Positions 36,972 to 49,349 of a stretch of 64,000 nt of DNA are shown here, one piece after another (position 1 is the first letter of the stretch; each line of letters begins with the position of its first letter). Made by a program: the position numbers and the translations under genes. Source of the DNA: Ilex aquifolium (taxonomy: Eukaryota; Streptophyta; Magnoliopsida; Aquifoliales; Aquifoliaceae); assembly GCA_951799425.1 (NCBI GenBank), contig OX637403.1, forward strand, positions 23,836,811 through 23,900,810, read 5' to 3'. The notes below the pieces were generated by a model that did not search any database, was not told where the DNA came from, and saw only the letters and a program-made list of their open reading frames with translations.

Positions 36972-38203
36972 GAGCTTTTGACCCATTCCGAGTGTTTTTG
37001 AAAAAAAAAAGTCTTAACTAAGGATTAATTTGAAAATAATTTTCAAACTCAGGTCCTTTTTAAAAACGTCAAATGAATTGACGTTTTTAGGTTAAAGACG
37101 TCAGTTGGTCTGACATTTTTATCCTACAAACGTCAGTCCATTTGACATCTTTAACCAAACACAGTGGCCAGTTAACTCATTAAAAAACGTAAGTTGGACT
37201 GACGTGTTTATAAGAAACGTCAGACCAATTGACGCGTTCAAAAATGTCAAACCTTCTTTTTAACTTGTAAGCGTCAGACCAACTGACACGTTCAAAAATC
37301 TCTAACTTTGAACTAAAGGACATCACTCCACTGTTCAAAAGACATCACTCCACCGATTGGAATAAAGTCCAGCAAACCACCTAAGTCTTTCAACTAAAGT
37401 CCATTTGTTTGGGTAATTATCATATTAAAAATTTAGGATCATATTAAAATTGATTAGAAATTATATTTATTTGATGCATTTATAATATTTTATAAAAAAA
37501 TATGGTAAATTTCATAGTTAGTCCTGAATTTTATCTCCAATTTCAATTTAATCCATGAACTTTCACTTGTCTTATTTTAGTCCATCAACTATCAATTTTG
37601 TTACAATTAAGTCTTTTTATTTATTTTTATCGTTAGATCAATGTTGAAATCAATCAAATTGATCTAATCTCCAGTTGATCTGATAATGAAAATTAATGGA
37701 ATGCTTTAATTGAAATAAAATTGATAATTGATGGATTAAATTAAAAGAATTAAAATTTTAGGGACTACATTAAAATCTGAGAGAAAATTTAGGGGTCACT
37801 TATGATAATTACCCAAACAAATGGACTTTAGTTCAAAGACTTAGGTTGTTTGCTAGACTTAGGTGGTTTGTTGGACTTTATTCCAATCGGTGGAGTGATG
37901 TCCTTTGAACAGTGGAGTGATGTCATTTAGTTCAAAGCTAGAGATTTTTGAACGTGTCAAGTCTGACGCTTACAAGTTAAAAGAATGTTTGACATTTTTG
38001 AACGCGTCAATTGGTCTGACGTTTCTTATAAACACGTCAATCCAATAGACATTTTTTAATGAGTTAATTGGTCACTGTGTTGGGTTAAAGATGTCAAATG
38101 GACTGACGTTTTTAAAAAAAGACCTGGGTTTGAGAATTATTTTCAAACCAACCCTTAATTAGGACTTTTTTTTTCAAAAACAATCAGGATAGGTCAAAAG
38201 CTC
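36972..38203. mobile_element. Mutator-like element with ~400-450-bp inverted arms
   Basis: The left arm (36972-37427) and right arm (37801-38203) are inverted copies, starting GAGCTTTTGACC and ending at GGGTAATTATCAT. GTCATAAAT (36963-36971) and GTCATAAAA (38204-38212) flank it, a 9-bp duplication with one mismatch. The arms contain several short self-complementary units of the type CGTCAGACCAATTGACG. A spacer of about 370 bp (37428-37800) holds another pair of inverted sequences (TAGTCCTGAATTTTATCTCC near 37520). There is no transposase. RNA from it could fold into one long hairpin. Confidence 0.85.
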
Positions 38204-38332
38204 GTCATAAAAAGTACAACATGTGTACAAGAGTCGTGCCTATAATAGAATTCAAGAGCCTATGGCATATTAAAACACTACAAATGTGTGAGAACTTTTC
38301 TTAATTTGAGTAAAGATTTGAATTTTATTTTT

Positions 38333-39049
38333 GGGTTAATTACAAGATGCCCCCCTCCAAGTTTGGGTCATGTTGCAATCGACTCCCTCGGGTTTTAAAT
38401 TCGACAATTTGCCCCCTTAAAGTTTGAATATTTTTTAATTAGCTGAAAAAGTGGATGAAAAATATAAAATTCATAATATATCCCCAACATCTAATTCTAT
38501 TTTCTATCTTCCCTTTGAACCCAACCCATTTCCCCAACTCCGGCAATGCCTCCAACCCCCTTCCCTTACTTCGACGGCGTCCCCAACCCCCACCTCTTGC
38601 TATGACAGTCCCCCAGCCCCCAGCCCTTGCTCTAGTGAAGCCCCTTCCCCCCAAAAAAAAAAAAAAATCTGTTTCCCCTGCTCCAGCGGTGGCGCCCTCA
38701 ACCCCCAACCCCTCATCTGGCTTTGGCAATCCCCCGACCCCTGCTTCACCGATGCCCCCCAAATCCATTTCCCTTGCTTCAATGGTGGCGCCCCCAACCC
38801 TAACCCCCACCCCCTGTTCCAGCGATGCCCCCAAATCCCTTTCCCCTGCTTTAGTGGTGGCACCCCCAACCCCCACGTCTTACTCCGGTAGTCTCCCACA
38901 CCATACCCAACGCTGGTAGCACCCCAAACCCCAATACCCACCTCCACCAGCCTCTCCCATACCAGCACAGGCAAACTCCCAAGCCCCACTTCACAGCAAC
39001 CATTGGATCGATCCAGTCAACCAGGCCGCAGCAACCATTGGATCTAGTA

Positions 39050-39080
<31 letters not shown>

Positions 39081-39461
39081 CATCTATAAGAATCAGAGGA
39101 AGGAGGGAGTTGGGTTTCACCAAAAGAGGGGAAGCAATTCAGTTGTTCAAGGCTAGTGGGTGGGGCTGGTTTTCACCGGCAGAGGGAGGGAGTTGGGATT
39201 TCGCCGGTGTAGGTTTGGGTAAAATTGGATTTTATTTTATTTTTTTTCTAAACAAAAGATTGAGATATGGGTAGTTTTGTACTTTTGATCAATTTTAGAT
39301 AATTTTTATATCAAATTTCTGTCAGTTTTAACGGTATCAACTAACAGAGGAGCTAATTAAAACATATTTAAACTTTAAGGGGGCAAATTGTCGAATTTAA
39401 AACCCGAGGGAGTCGATTGCAACATGATCCAAACTTGGAGGGGGCATTTTGTAATTAACCC
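38333..39461. mobile_element. Pack-MULE-like element with GC-rich, proline-codon-rich core
   Basis: Inverted ends of about 110 bp (38333 onward, GGGTTAATTACAAGATGCCC; 39461 backward, GGGTTAATTACAAAATGCCC) differ at only a few places. Exact TTTATTTTT flanks lie at 38324-38332 and 39462-39470 (9 bp). The core at about 38500-38990 is far more GC-rich than its surroundings and consists of degenerate units with CCAACCCC and GGTGGCGCCC. It is open in several frames on both strands, reading as Pro/Ala/Ser-rich or Gly-rich. This may be captured host DNA. A (GT)n(TA)n run lies at 39051-39080. No transposase is present. Confidence 0.85.
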
Positions 39462-39470
39462 TTTATTTTT

Positions 39471-40440
39471 TTTTATGAGTTTTAGTAAATGATTGTAATT
39501 TATTTTTTAGTCTATTTAAATTTAAATCAATATTTAAGTAAAGATTAAAGATGTTTAACTGAGTAGATATAAATATTAAAGATGCTTAAATTTCAATGAA
39601 AATTCAAATCCTTACACAAATTTGAGTAATAAAAATGGTAAAAAGCTTGATTTAGTATAGATCTCTCTAATGGAGAAACTCAAATTTAAAAGAATAGAAA
39701 CTCAAATTTAAATGAGGATTAATTCAAATTTAAATGATGGTAAATATGACCATTGAATCTTTAAAGGAGTGTAAAATCTCACTATTAAAGATTTGTGTTT
39801 TGAATTTGAATTTTCCTTGATTTTTGTAAAAAAAAATAAGTATCCATTAATTTAATTTGAAAATACAACTAAAATTTTTAAAACAAGAGTCTATTCGAGT
39901 CAAGTGAAATAACATATCAATGACATTTTAATTCATTTTTAAAAGCAACTTTAGAATATAATTTAATTCATTTCATAATTTAAACGAACTAAAATCGAAC
40001 CAAACCCGAACTAAGTTTTAAACGATCTAGATCGTCTAAAGGAGGAAGCCAAAAAAATGAGTGGCTTTTACGTAATATATGTGAAGACATGGACATGTTT
40101 GCCTGAAAACAAGGGACCACCGCCACAATTATTTCCCAGTCACCTTAGGAAATTTGCTTCCAAAAAAATTAAGAATTTTCATGTTGTACTTTCAAAAATT
40201 AAATTATTTAATTATACTCTCAATTTATTAAAGGGTCCCTTTTATTAGTTTCTATTGCTCATTTCTTCAAAAGTACGACATTGAGATTGATGGAACGAGT
40301 AAAAAAAATTAATAAAAGGGTTATATTGAAATATTTTTAATACGTTGAGGTGTAATATAAAAATTTAATTTACAAATTAAGAATTTTTAAATCTTATGGG
40401 GGTGGAAAGTGAAATTCTCCCTACAAATATTCCCACGTTT
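39471..40440. other. intergenic upstream of the glycosyltransferase gene
   Basis: AT-rich sequence without a supportable gene. The region directly before the TATA box at 40463 should contain the promoter of the glycosyltransferase gene, but I cannot name specific elements in it. Confidence 0.5.
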
Positions 40441-40462
40441 TCTCACTCTCAGCCAACAGAGA

Positions 40463-40553
40463 TATAAAAGCAGAGAGCTTGAACACCTGGGGAAGCTGAA
40501 GCAGCGCCATATGTAGATATCAACTCAAGCAGGCAATTCCAAAACTCATACAG
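40463..40553 (+). promoter_or_regulatory. TATA box and 5'UTR exon of the GT47 gene
   Basis: TATAAAA lies at 40463-40469. A start about 30 bp downstream would give a short non-coding exon ending at 40553 with a good donor (ACAG|GTACTT). The matching acceptor is TTTGCAG at 41714-41720, and the coding exon follows with an in-frame TGA before the ATG. The leader intron would be about 1.17 kb. This is inferred from sequence signals only. Confidence 0.6.
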
Positions 40554-41774
40554 GTACTTCAAAGCTTCAATTATATGTATAAATGTCAATTTTCTGTTTG
40601 GTAGTTGTGAAAATTGTAATAAAGAAAAGAAAAGAACAACAGAGAAATCAGTCAACTCAATCTTCTTTAAGCCTGTTCAGAATTATTTTAGTAGCTTAAA
40701 CAGCTAGCAAAATTAAGATCTGTCCGTTTGACTGTTTCGTTTACCTTTTCTTCATGTTTTTTCAGCATCTAAACATATCTTGACTCTGAGGATTTCTCTA
40801 TTTCCATCTCTTTCTCCCTTTGGATCTGGTATTTCTAGGAATTTTGTTTTTAGAGGTAAATTGTTGTACTTTCACTTGGTTTTTTCACGCATTCTAGGGT
40901 TTTTTATTTGGGTGTTTTTGGATTCTCTTATATATGTTACTAATAGCGTGGTTGTTTGCTTTGCTGGAAAATGAGAGAAACTGCTTGTTGATTGATGATT
41001 AATGTAATTTCTCCCTGAAGGAAGTTCTTTCTGGTTGAATCTCTGCTATTGTTAGCTTAATTAACTGATTGCTTGCATGTGTAACTTCCTGTAACACTTT
41101 AGTTGGGCTTTGTTTGGCTGATGTGGAAACAGAGTAATAATTAATAAAAAGGACTGGTAGTTTCTCTTTATGTCTTTTTTGGTCATGGAGAAATGGTTAC
41201 AAGCTTTCTCTATAGATGATTCAGACAAACTGGGGCAAGACTCGAATGGGTTGGGATGTTGCCAGTGGACCCAGTGCCATTTGGCCATCCCAGGCTTTAT
41301 GGGTTGGCAAGTAATTTGAAGTGCTTTGTTTTTTTCTGTTTGGATCTTGATAAATGAAAAGTTTACCTAACAAATAAAGTATAAGTTAAATTTAAGGACC
41401 CTACTCAATTCTTGTAAATAAGGATTTAAGCTGTTTTGCAAGACTCACATAAAACATTGCAATTGCATGGCTTTGATCATTCATCTATTATTATTATTAT
41501 TTTGTTTTTTTTTTTTTTGTGATTTGATGATGTGCAATGAATATCGAACTCCTGAAGCTCATAAATGAATTTTTGGTTCTGTGAAATTTCGTCTGCTTAT
41601 GAATTTCCTTAATGGGTTTCTTTTAATTGCACTTGAGGATTGACTAAAGTAGGCCTCTAGTTTTGGAATTTAGAAATAAGAAAACCAATCTAACTAGATT
41701 TGAGTCTTGGGAATTTGCAGGGGTGGTGTAGAGGTCGTCAAGTTTTATCAACCATTTGATCAAGTCTTCTGGAT

Positions 41775-44700
41775 ATGGGGCATGACCTTCGATATACCTG
41801 CCAGATGGAAACTAGGAAACTGCTATGGCTAGTGGGAGTGGTATTCGCCATAGTTTTGACAATTCAGTATTTTGAACTTCCTAACGTTTTCTCATCTTTA
41901 TTTTCTGCTGGCGAGGCTCAAATACTGGTACTCGAAACGTCAGCAACAGGAAATTCATCCCTAAGCCCCCAAATATCAGGGAATCTGACAATTTTGAACA
42001 GTTCGAATTCAGATTTCACAACTGCTGTTCATGATACAAATAATATAACAAATATCTCCGAGGCAAATGGATATACATCAGAAAGGGATGAAGGCTCAGA
42101 TGAATCCCTTGTATTAGATGAGGATGGTGACCCTGAAGATGAATCTTCATCTGAGAACATCACAGAGATAAACAACACTTCAACAGTGGAGAAGACAGAT
42201 AGAAATAATAGCCCGGCACCAGAAAAGGCCAGAGAATCTGACTATACTACTAATAGAAATTCCTCATTAGGCAGTATTCAGAAAGAAAATCTTGCTTTCA
42301 CTTCAGAAGAAAAAGGGAATTTAGATAGTAATCCTGCTATCCCTTCATTTGGATCAACCCCAATAATTTCACCATCTCCCTTATCTCCCCAAAATGTGGC
42401 TACAAATTCAGGAATTCCTGCGATATCTTCCAACCCTAAAATATCTAAAGTTGATAAAGGTGCAGTTGACAGGACTAATATCCCAGCTGGGAAGGAAAGG
42501 TCTAAGAGGCCATTGGCAGAAGTAATGTCAGTATCTGAAATGTATGATTTGTTGCGTCAGAGCCGTGCTTCATCTCGTTCAATGGTATGCAAAGGATTTT
42601 CATTCTAGTTTGGTTACAGATATTGAGCTGGATACAGGCGTTGTTGCAACTGATTTTGAATCTGTGTGCAGAGACCGCGATGGTCTTCAGCTGTTGATCA
42701 GGAATTATTAGTTGCAAAGTCACAGATTGAAAATGCACCCATCCTAGGAAATCATGGCCTATATGCTCCTCTATATCGGAATGTTTCCATGTTTAAAAGG
42801 TAAATCTATCATCTACTTATATTGGGTGTATGCTAGGCCACTTCTTTTGGTTTACTTCTTTCATCATCTTGATGTGTCTGTTTTGTAATGTTGCCACGAT
42901 TTACTGTATCAGACGCGAACTCTGTTATACTTCCAATTTGCATTTTCACACAACCAAATTCAGCTGCCCTTTCGCAACCACCACTACTCATGCAATTTCT
43001 CCCTCTCACACACACACACAGACTCTTACAAAGATGTAATATCACCGTCAGTGGGGTTTTTTATGTTATAGAGAAGGTGAAGACTGTGAAAGATGTGTCT
43101 TTGATACAAAATAGTAATCCAGGTTTTGATAGGTGGGAACATATTGGCAATTCAATTGATATACCAGTTATGCTGCTTCAACTAACTTACAATTACTTTC
43201 TGAAACTAACTTAACAATTAAAAAAATACGTTGGATTTAGTTTATATTTTTGGAATAAATTGAAATATGATTATTATGACTTGAATACCTTTCACCAGAG
43301 TTTGTGACAATGGCTGCCCCTTAATAACTAGTTTTTAGCTATTTTTATAAAGAATATTTGGGTAACATAGGGTTAGGGAAGATTGTGGAAGTCCTTTTGG
43401 GAATTTTTCCCCTTTAATGTGTTTTTTTTGTTGTGGTAAGCCTACCGAATAAGACTGATTGGCATACTTATTATCAATTATCATTCCTATGTATTAAACT
43501 TCATAATGAAAGTGTCTGAACCATCAAGCTCGACAATTTATAATTAACACCAAAATGCAGATGCTCTTCAAAAAGTAAAGAAGCTGAAGAATTTGTGATT
43601 GAACCAGTCAAATTGTTTGGATAGATACATGTTCTCTGTCACTGAATTGCGCAACTGCTCAGATAGAAGGGTTTCTTATTTTCTTCTTTGTTTTTTGTTA
43701 TTTTAATTGATTTAAAGTGGCTAGAGCTAGAATAGCTTTGGGGTATTTATAGCTAAGTGTGCTTCGTGTAAATTCTATACAGACAAAATTAACCTTGCAC
43801 CCCATGACCTCTCAGATATGTCATGAAAAGAACCCCTTCTTCCTTAATGGTGCAATCATCTTTCATTGAGCAAGCACCTCGAGTGAATCAATAGTCATGC
43901 TGTGAGCATTAGAAAGACAAGGTGTTGGTGTTTTGGATTGTTAATCATCTGCTCGGGTTTCAATTTCAAGTTACTGACATAGCTGTTGCATGGATGTGGG
44001 TTTAAGTATGAGAGTAGATAAAAATATTGCATAGTCAAAGTTGCCATTTTGTTCAATAGTTCCTTGAAATGTCTCTTACACCCCTACTTTTTTTTGGTAA
44101 GAAAAAATATTGGCACGACCCGTTTATCTATCTCTGTTTAGTTATTCAGAGGAGTGACGATATATTTTATCATTTTTCCTAAGATATTCTTGATGTCAGT
44201 CGACTTCTAGCCCTCCCATGCTTTGATAGCTTGGTGGTGGGAATCTGATTGCCTTTCATAATAGTAGATGTAGACGTGAGGATTAAGACTAAGTTGTCAT
44301 TCTTACTCTGGGGGGATTATTTCTCATTTTGATTATTAATGTTAGGACTCTTTGCTTTAGGGTTTTGATAGTCACTATATCTAGGGGAATTGTGTAAAGG
44401 TTTGGGACAGCCTTTGATTATTGGTTTATTGAAATTTTTAGTCTTTCCCTAATCTCCTCCTTTGGCCTTTTTCTTTTTCCCTTCTTCTTCACTTTCCTTC
44501 CCCCAATTCCCTTCTCAGTCTACATTAGTTGGGTAAGCATTGTTTTCTTAGGTGCAGAAACAAAAAAATGAGGGGGTCCTACTGTTGCCTATTAGCAGGG
44601 TTGGAAAGTAGTAGAAACACTTCATTGTGTTTGGAGTTTCACATAAAGACCTCATAATATATATTCACACTAGTGAATATTCTCCACCGGTTTTAAATTT

Positions 44701-46221
44701 TTGGTTAATGCTTTTTAAATGAAATATTCATCCCGTCTTATTGAAGATGTCATGTACTTTGATCCAAAAATCTCGTAAGCAAAAAAGTTAACTAATCTTG
44801 CTCACGTGAATTGCAAAATGAATTTGTTTAGTGAGGCCTCATCGTGAAATGCAGGAGCTATGAATTAATGGAGCAGACACTGAAGGTTTACATCTACAAG
44901 GAGGGTGAAAGACCCATATTCCATCAGCCAGTGCTCAAGGGAATATATGCTTCAGAGGGTTGGTTCATGAAGCTGATGAAAGCAAGCAAACACTTTGTTA
45001 CTAAGAATCCAAGAAAAGCCCACTTATTTTACCTTCCTTTTAGTTCTCGATTGTTAGAAGAGACCTTGTATGTACCTAATTCTCACAATCGCAAGAACTT
45101 GGTTCAACATTTAAAGAACTACCTTGACATGATTGTGGCAAGATACTCTTTCTGGAATAGAACTGGTGGAGCTGATCATTTTCTCGTTGCTTGCCATGAC
45201 TGGGTACGATTGACTGACTTTTTGCGATTTAAGTTTTGTCTATGAAGATACTAAGGCATTCAGCTTCCATATGGATGTCTAACTATTCCTTTTTCTCCCA
45301 TAGCTTTCAACTGTGTTTTTGCTTTTTGTAGCATTCCAATGAAACTGTTTTGTTGCATCTAGTATTCATTTCCAAACCAAGTACAGGCCCATATCATTTT
45401 TTTTTCCGGTGATGACTGTAATTTTTGGTGATGCATATGATGCTTTAAATGATGTGCAAAATGAATGGAGTGCTTTTGTTTTGATGTGCCTACGTCTCCA
45501 TTGAATAATTAAATGTTTTAAATCTCTTACCAGTATAATTATCATTTTTTTCCAGGCTCCATCTGAAACAAGAGATCATATGCCTAATTGCATTAGAGCA
45601 CTCTGCAATACTGACATCAAAGAAGGCTTTAAATTGGGCAAGGACGTGTCTCTTCCAGAGACATATGTACGCTCGCCTCAGCATCTCTTAAGAGAACTTG
45701 GAGGCAAACCTCCTTCTGAGAGGCGAATTCTTGCTTTCTTTGCTGGAAATATGCATGGCTATCTCCGTCCTATTTTGTTGCAATACTGGGAAAACAAAGA
45801 TCCTGACATGAAGATCTTTGGCCGGATGCGTAAGGTCAGGGGGCAGATGACCTACGTCCAGCACATGAAGAGCAGCAAGTACTGCATATGTGCTAAAGGT
45901 TATGAAGTCAACAGTCCTCGAGTTGTGGAGGCCCTCTTCTACGAGTGTGTTCCGGTGATTATATCAGATGATTTTGTGCCTCCCTTTTTTGAGGTTTTGA
46001 ACTGGGAATCCTTTGCTGTTTTTGTTTTGGAGAAGGATATTCCAAATTTGAAGAACATTCTCCTCTCGATCCCAGAGAAGAGGTATCTCCAGCTGCAGAG
46101 GAGTGTTAAGCAGGTGCAACAACATTTTCTTTGGCATGCTAGGCCTGTCAAGTATGATGTATTTCACATGATACTCCACTCGATATGGTACAACAGAGTT
46201 TTCCAAATAACCCCCAGATAA
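41775..46221 (+). CDS. GT47 exostosin-family glycosyltransferase (At5g03795/At3g07620-like)
   Basis: The four coding exons are 41775-42584, 42672-42799, 44855-45203 and 45556-46221. The GT-AG junctions are consistent in phase and give 650 aa. It is a type II Golgi membrane protein: a short cytosolic end (METRK), a membrane anchor at about 14-33 (LLWLVGVVFAIVLTI), then a long Asn/Ser/Glu-rich stem with many N-glycosylation sequons to about residue 255. The exostosin domain spans about 310-630 (LKVYIYKEGERPIFHQP, YASEGWFMKLM, FLVACHDW, AFFAGNMHGYLRP, SKYCICAKGYEVNSPRVVEA, YECVPVIISDDFVPPFFEVL). Plant GT47 enzymes build cell-wall glycans such as xylan, xyloglucan side chains and pectin. The sugar and acceptor here are unknown. 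The ATG is the first after an in-frame TGA at 41757. Confidence 0.93.
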
Positions 46222-46417
46222 TATTTGTGTACCGACTATGCAAAGATTGTCTGCACATATTTTTTGTTTGTTTTTCCCCCCAGTTTGAAGTGCCCTCTAG
46301 TGGGGAAGTAAAAGTAGGAAATGTTATAAACCAGCAACAGGTCAGAAGGTTTATTGTAATGAGGGATCATATTGTAAGCTGTATATAGACTAAACAGCAA
46401 AAAAAATTCTTTACTGT

Positions 46418-46449
<32 letters not shown>

Positions 46450-47153
46450 ATGTGAAGGTGATAGGTATTTTGTTTATGGAGGCTTATTTGGAATACACAT
46501 CACTAAGGTACACATTGTTGCTGAAATTAGATTGAAAGCACATATTATTCCATTTTTCTGTTTTCCCCATCTTCTGTTTCTGCTTCTTTGGCATATTGTA
46601 AATTTGATGTTTATAAATACAGGTATAAACGCATCAAGGCAATGGATTAGTGCAGGTACAGCAGCTTCTAAAAGAATTCAGGTCATCTTTTAGTGTCGAT
46701 ACAGATCATGGCAACTTCCAGAGTTTTTCACTGAGCCCATGTACTCAATTTTTATTTCCTATATCAAGGCACTTCCAAACTTTTTTTTCAAAATTTTCAA
46801 ACCATGCAGTTTTTGTAAACTTTCATTCCAAATGACGTTTTCTAAAATTTACAGACGTGGCATGCATAGTTTGAAGACAAAATGACGCTTTTACACAAAA
46901 TGCGACATTTTTCAAAAAATGCAGAGACTTGAGAAATAAAATTGAAAGCACATGGGTTTGTCTGGAAAATGAGAACTGTAAGAACTTGAGATGGGCAAAA
47001 AACTCTGGAAACTTCTTCTAAACGAAGCGTAACAGGGGTTTTTGCGACACTACAAGCATCGAGGCAACTACAGTAACTTGGAATTTTGCTCTCAACAAGG
47101 TAACTGAAATTCTTACTCTCAGAAGAAAACTGAGGACAGAGTAGTTTCACTAA
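46222..47153. other. 3' flank of the GT47 gene
   Basis: The first few hundred bases should include the 3'UTR. A CT microsatellite lies at about 46425-46449. I see no further gene: the open frame on the minus strand at 46842-47363 runs into the MITE that follows and has no family features. Confidence 0.5.
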
Positions 47154-47804
47154 TGCTCCGTTTGGTAGGAATGATGGAAAGTAGGAAAGATGAAAAGTAG
47201 GAGGGATACACTTTCTATCCTTTAAGGAAGGAAAATATGATGGATACACTTTCTTTCCTTCGTGTTTTGGTTGGATGGATGGAAAATAAAAATGACTAAT
47301 TTTTTTTTTTGGGTGCTGGATAAGATTAGGGGTGACAATCGAGTCGTATCGTGGCAGATTCATGTTGAGTCATTACGGATTTATGTCGAACATTAGTAAA
47401 ATCTAACTCAACTCATTTAATTAATTGTGTCGTGTCGAGTTACGAGTTGACCTGTTTATTATTATTATTTTTTATTTTTTTATTTTTTTTTATTTTTAAT
47501 TTTTTTTTAAAAAAATATATATAAATACATATTTTATCATTGTATTTTTATATGAAATTAATGTATATATAATATATGTATATATTAAAAGATATATAGA
47601 CAAATAAAATACATCTCAACACAAATAATTAACTTTCCATCCACTTTCCTTCCGATTTTGGATGGATTGATTTTGGTGAGTTGGAAGGAAAGTTAATCCA
47701 TCCACTTTTCCATCCTTCTTACTTTCCATCCTTACCAAACATGATGTTTTATTTATCCATCCCACTTTCCATCCTTCCACTTTTTCATCGTACCAAATGG
47801 AGTA
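47154..47804. mobile_element. PIF/Harbinger-like MITE (651 bp)
   Basis: The ends are TGCTCCGTTTGGTA and, inverted, TACTCCATTTGGTA. TAA flanks both sides (47151-47153 and 47805-47807). The interior matches the MITE at 10711-11182. A piece starting TTAGGGGTGACAATCGAG (47329 to about 47465) looks like a nested end of the hAT-like family. Confidence 0.75.
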
Positions 47805-47861
47805 TAAATGTTTAAAAGAAAAAAAAGAGTAGTTTTCACTTGAGGTGAGAGAGATCAGACA

Positions 47862-48718
47862 TAGGAGTGTCAAACGTGTTGGGTTAAACGGTTACGTGTC
47901 GGGTTAAACGGGTGACGGGTGAAAAACATATAAACCCGTACACGACACGTTTAATAAATGGGTAAAAAATCTCAACACGAACACGACTCGTTTAATAAAC
48001 GGGTAACACGACACAACTCGTTTAACCCATTAAATTTTATTAAAACTATTTTACTAAAATTTTAAACTCCACTAATTACCCACAACATCAAAACTCTTTT
48101 TATTAAAAAAGTTTCAGTTGGATGCCACTTGCTTTTGTAAGTGGAAGGCAAAGGTGAAGGACTAAACAAATGGGTGCAGCCTTTTATAGGCATGAGAGAG
48201 TTCTCATTCACTTAAATTAGTCGATGTGGGATTCCAACCATTCCAACCAAAAGCTTTCAAGGATGCCTTCACTATGTTCACACTTCTCTCACAACTCACA
48301 AGTTTTGAATCCCACATCGGTAGATTTGCAAGGAAGGAGACCTCCTCATTGCCTATAAAAAGTGAAGTCCATTCTTTTCTTCATCATTTAATTTTTTTAT
48401 TTGTTTTTCTAAGTGTTCACTAATAAAAATCTTTTAATTAAGAGACTGAATATTTGAATAGTTAATTTTAATAAATTATGATTATTTTTTTTAAAATAAT
48501 TATGAATTTATAATTTATTATTATATTAAATTTATTTAAACGGGTTAAAAGGGTTATAAATGGGTTGACATGTCTCACTCGAACACGACTCGTTTATTAA
48601 ACGTGTTAAACGGGTTGACCCGTTTAACACGTGAACCCGTTAAGGTTTCACCCAAACCCGTTTAATCAGCGATTAATCGTGTCGGTTAATCGTGTCGTGT
48701 TGAATTTTGACATGCCTA
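47862..48718. mobile_element. hAT-like element (857 bp)
   Basis: Exact ATCAGACA repeats flank it at 47854-47861 and 48719-48726, the 8-bp duplication of hAT elements. The inverted ends are TAGGAGTGTCAAA and TAGGCATGTCAAA. The outer parts carry many GGGTTAAACGG and AACCCGTT repeats. The middle (about 48110-48430) is different in character and holds a mirrored promoter pair. No transposase is seen. Confidence 0.85.
48182..48360. promoter_or_regulatory. divergent pair of snRNA-type USE/TATA motifs
   Basis: On the plus strand ATCCCACATCG (48309-48319) is followed 34 bp later by TATAAAA (48354-48360). On the minus strand ATCCCACATCG (48232-48222) is followed 33 bp later by TATAAAA (48188-48182). 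The plant upstream sequence element is RTCCCACATCG, and spacing of about 33-35 bp is the RNA polymerase II arrangement known from U1, U2 and U5 genes. The two halves are an imperfect inverted repeat. No snRNA sequence follows on either side, so use as a promoter is an inference. Confidence 0.5.
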
Positions 48719-48852
48719 ATCAGACACCATGAGATCCTAGAGAAGTGAGATAAAGAAACTGGATATTATATTAGAGAAACTGATGCTTCCATGGCACACT
48801 ACTTGTTCTATTGCCAAAAAGGCAGTGCATTTGGCTGTTGGGGGTGGTGATT

Positions 48853-49340
48853 AGGACTATCAATGGATCGGATCAGATTCGAATTCAATAAAAAATCGGA
48901 GTTCTAAATCTGATCTGATTGTCCAACAAATTTTAAAATTTTAATCATTATTCGAATCCGTTAATAATCGGATATTTGATCCAATTACCTGATCTGATTT
49001 AAAAATTGGAATCCCAACAAATTTTCATAAAAACATTAATCATTTTACCAAATTTAATTTAACTTTCAACCTAATTTAATCAAAAAATTATTCTATTCAA
49101 TAATTTCTGATTAATTTTCATATCAATCTCATTAATAATCTAACTGAATATGTATATATATACAATAATTTTTCTTAATTAAAAAAAATGTACATATATA
49201 TCGAATCGAATTTACATGTATCTAAATTCAAATCTATTTAAAAAAATTTAATCAAATTTAAGTAAATAAATTGAAATATTAATCTATATTCAATTAAATA
49301 AACTCGAATTCATATTAAAATCCGTTCTATCGAGAAGTGA
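48853..49340. mobile_element. AT-rich insertion with 9-bp target repeats
   Basis: GTGGTGATT stands at 48844-48852 and 49341-49349. The left end (AGGACTATCAATGGATCGGA) resembles the ends of the neighbouring hAT-like family, but a convincing inverted right end is missing. It contains no gene. Confidence 0.5.
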
Positions 49341-49349
49341 GTGGTGATT

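Noticed and set aside
36990-38200. CRISPR-like or centromeric-type array suggested by regularly spaced CGTCAG...GACG units
   Set aside because: The units are imperfect, sit in inverted arms of a transposable element and are in a plant nuclear context.
38451-38919. Overlapping open frames of about 130-150 codons on both strands
   Set aside because: They come from a GC-rich degenerate repeat inside a Pack-MULE-like element. Several frames are open at once and the composition is almost all Pro, Ala, Ser or Gly, so there is no case for a real protein.
46842-47363. Minus-strand open frame of 173 codons
   Set aside because: It runs from glycosyltransferase 3' flank into a Harbinger-like MITE and has no domain features.
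48384-48430. A U-snRNA gene downstream of the USE/TATA pair
   Set aside because: The sequence after the expected start shows none of the conserved U1, U2, U4, U5 or U6 starts that I know.
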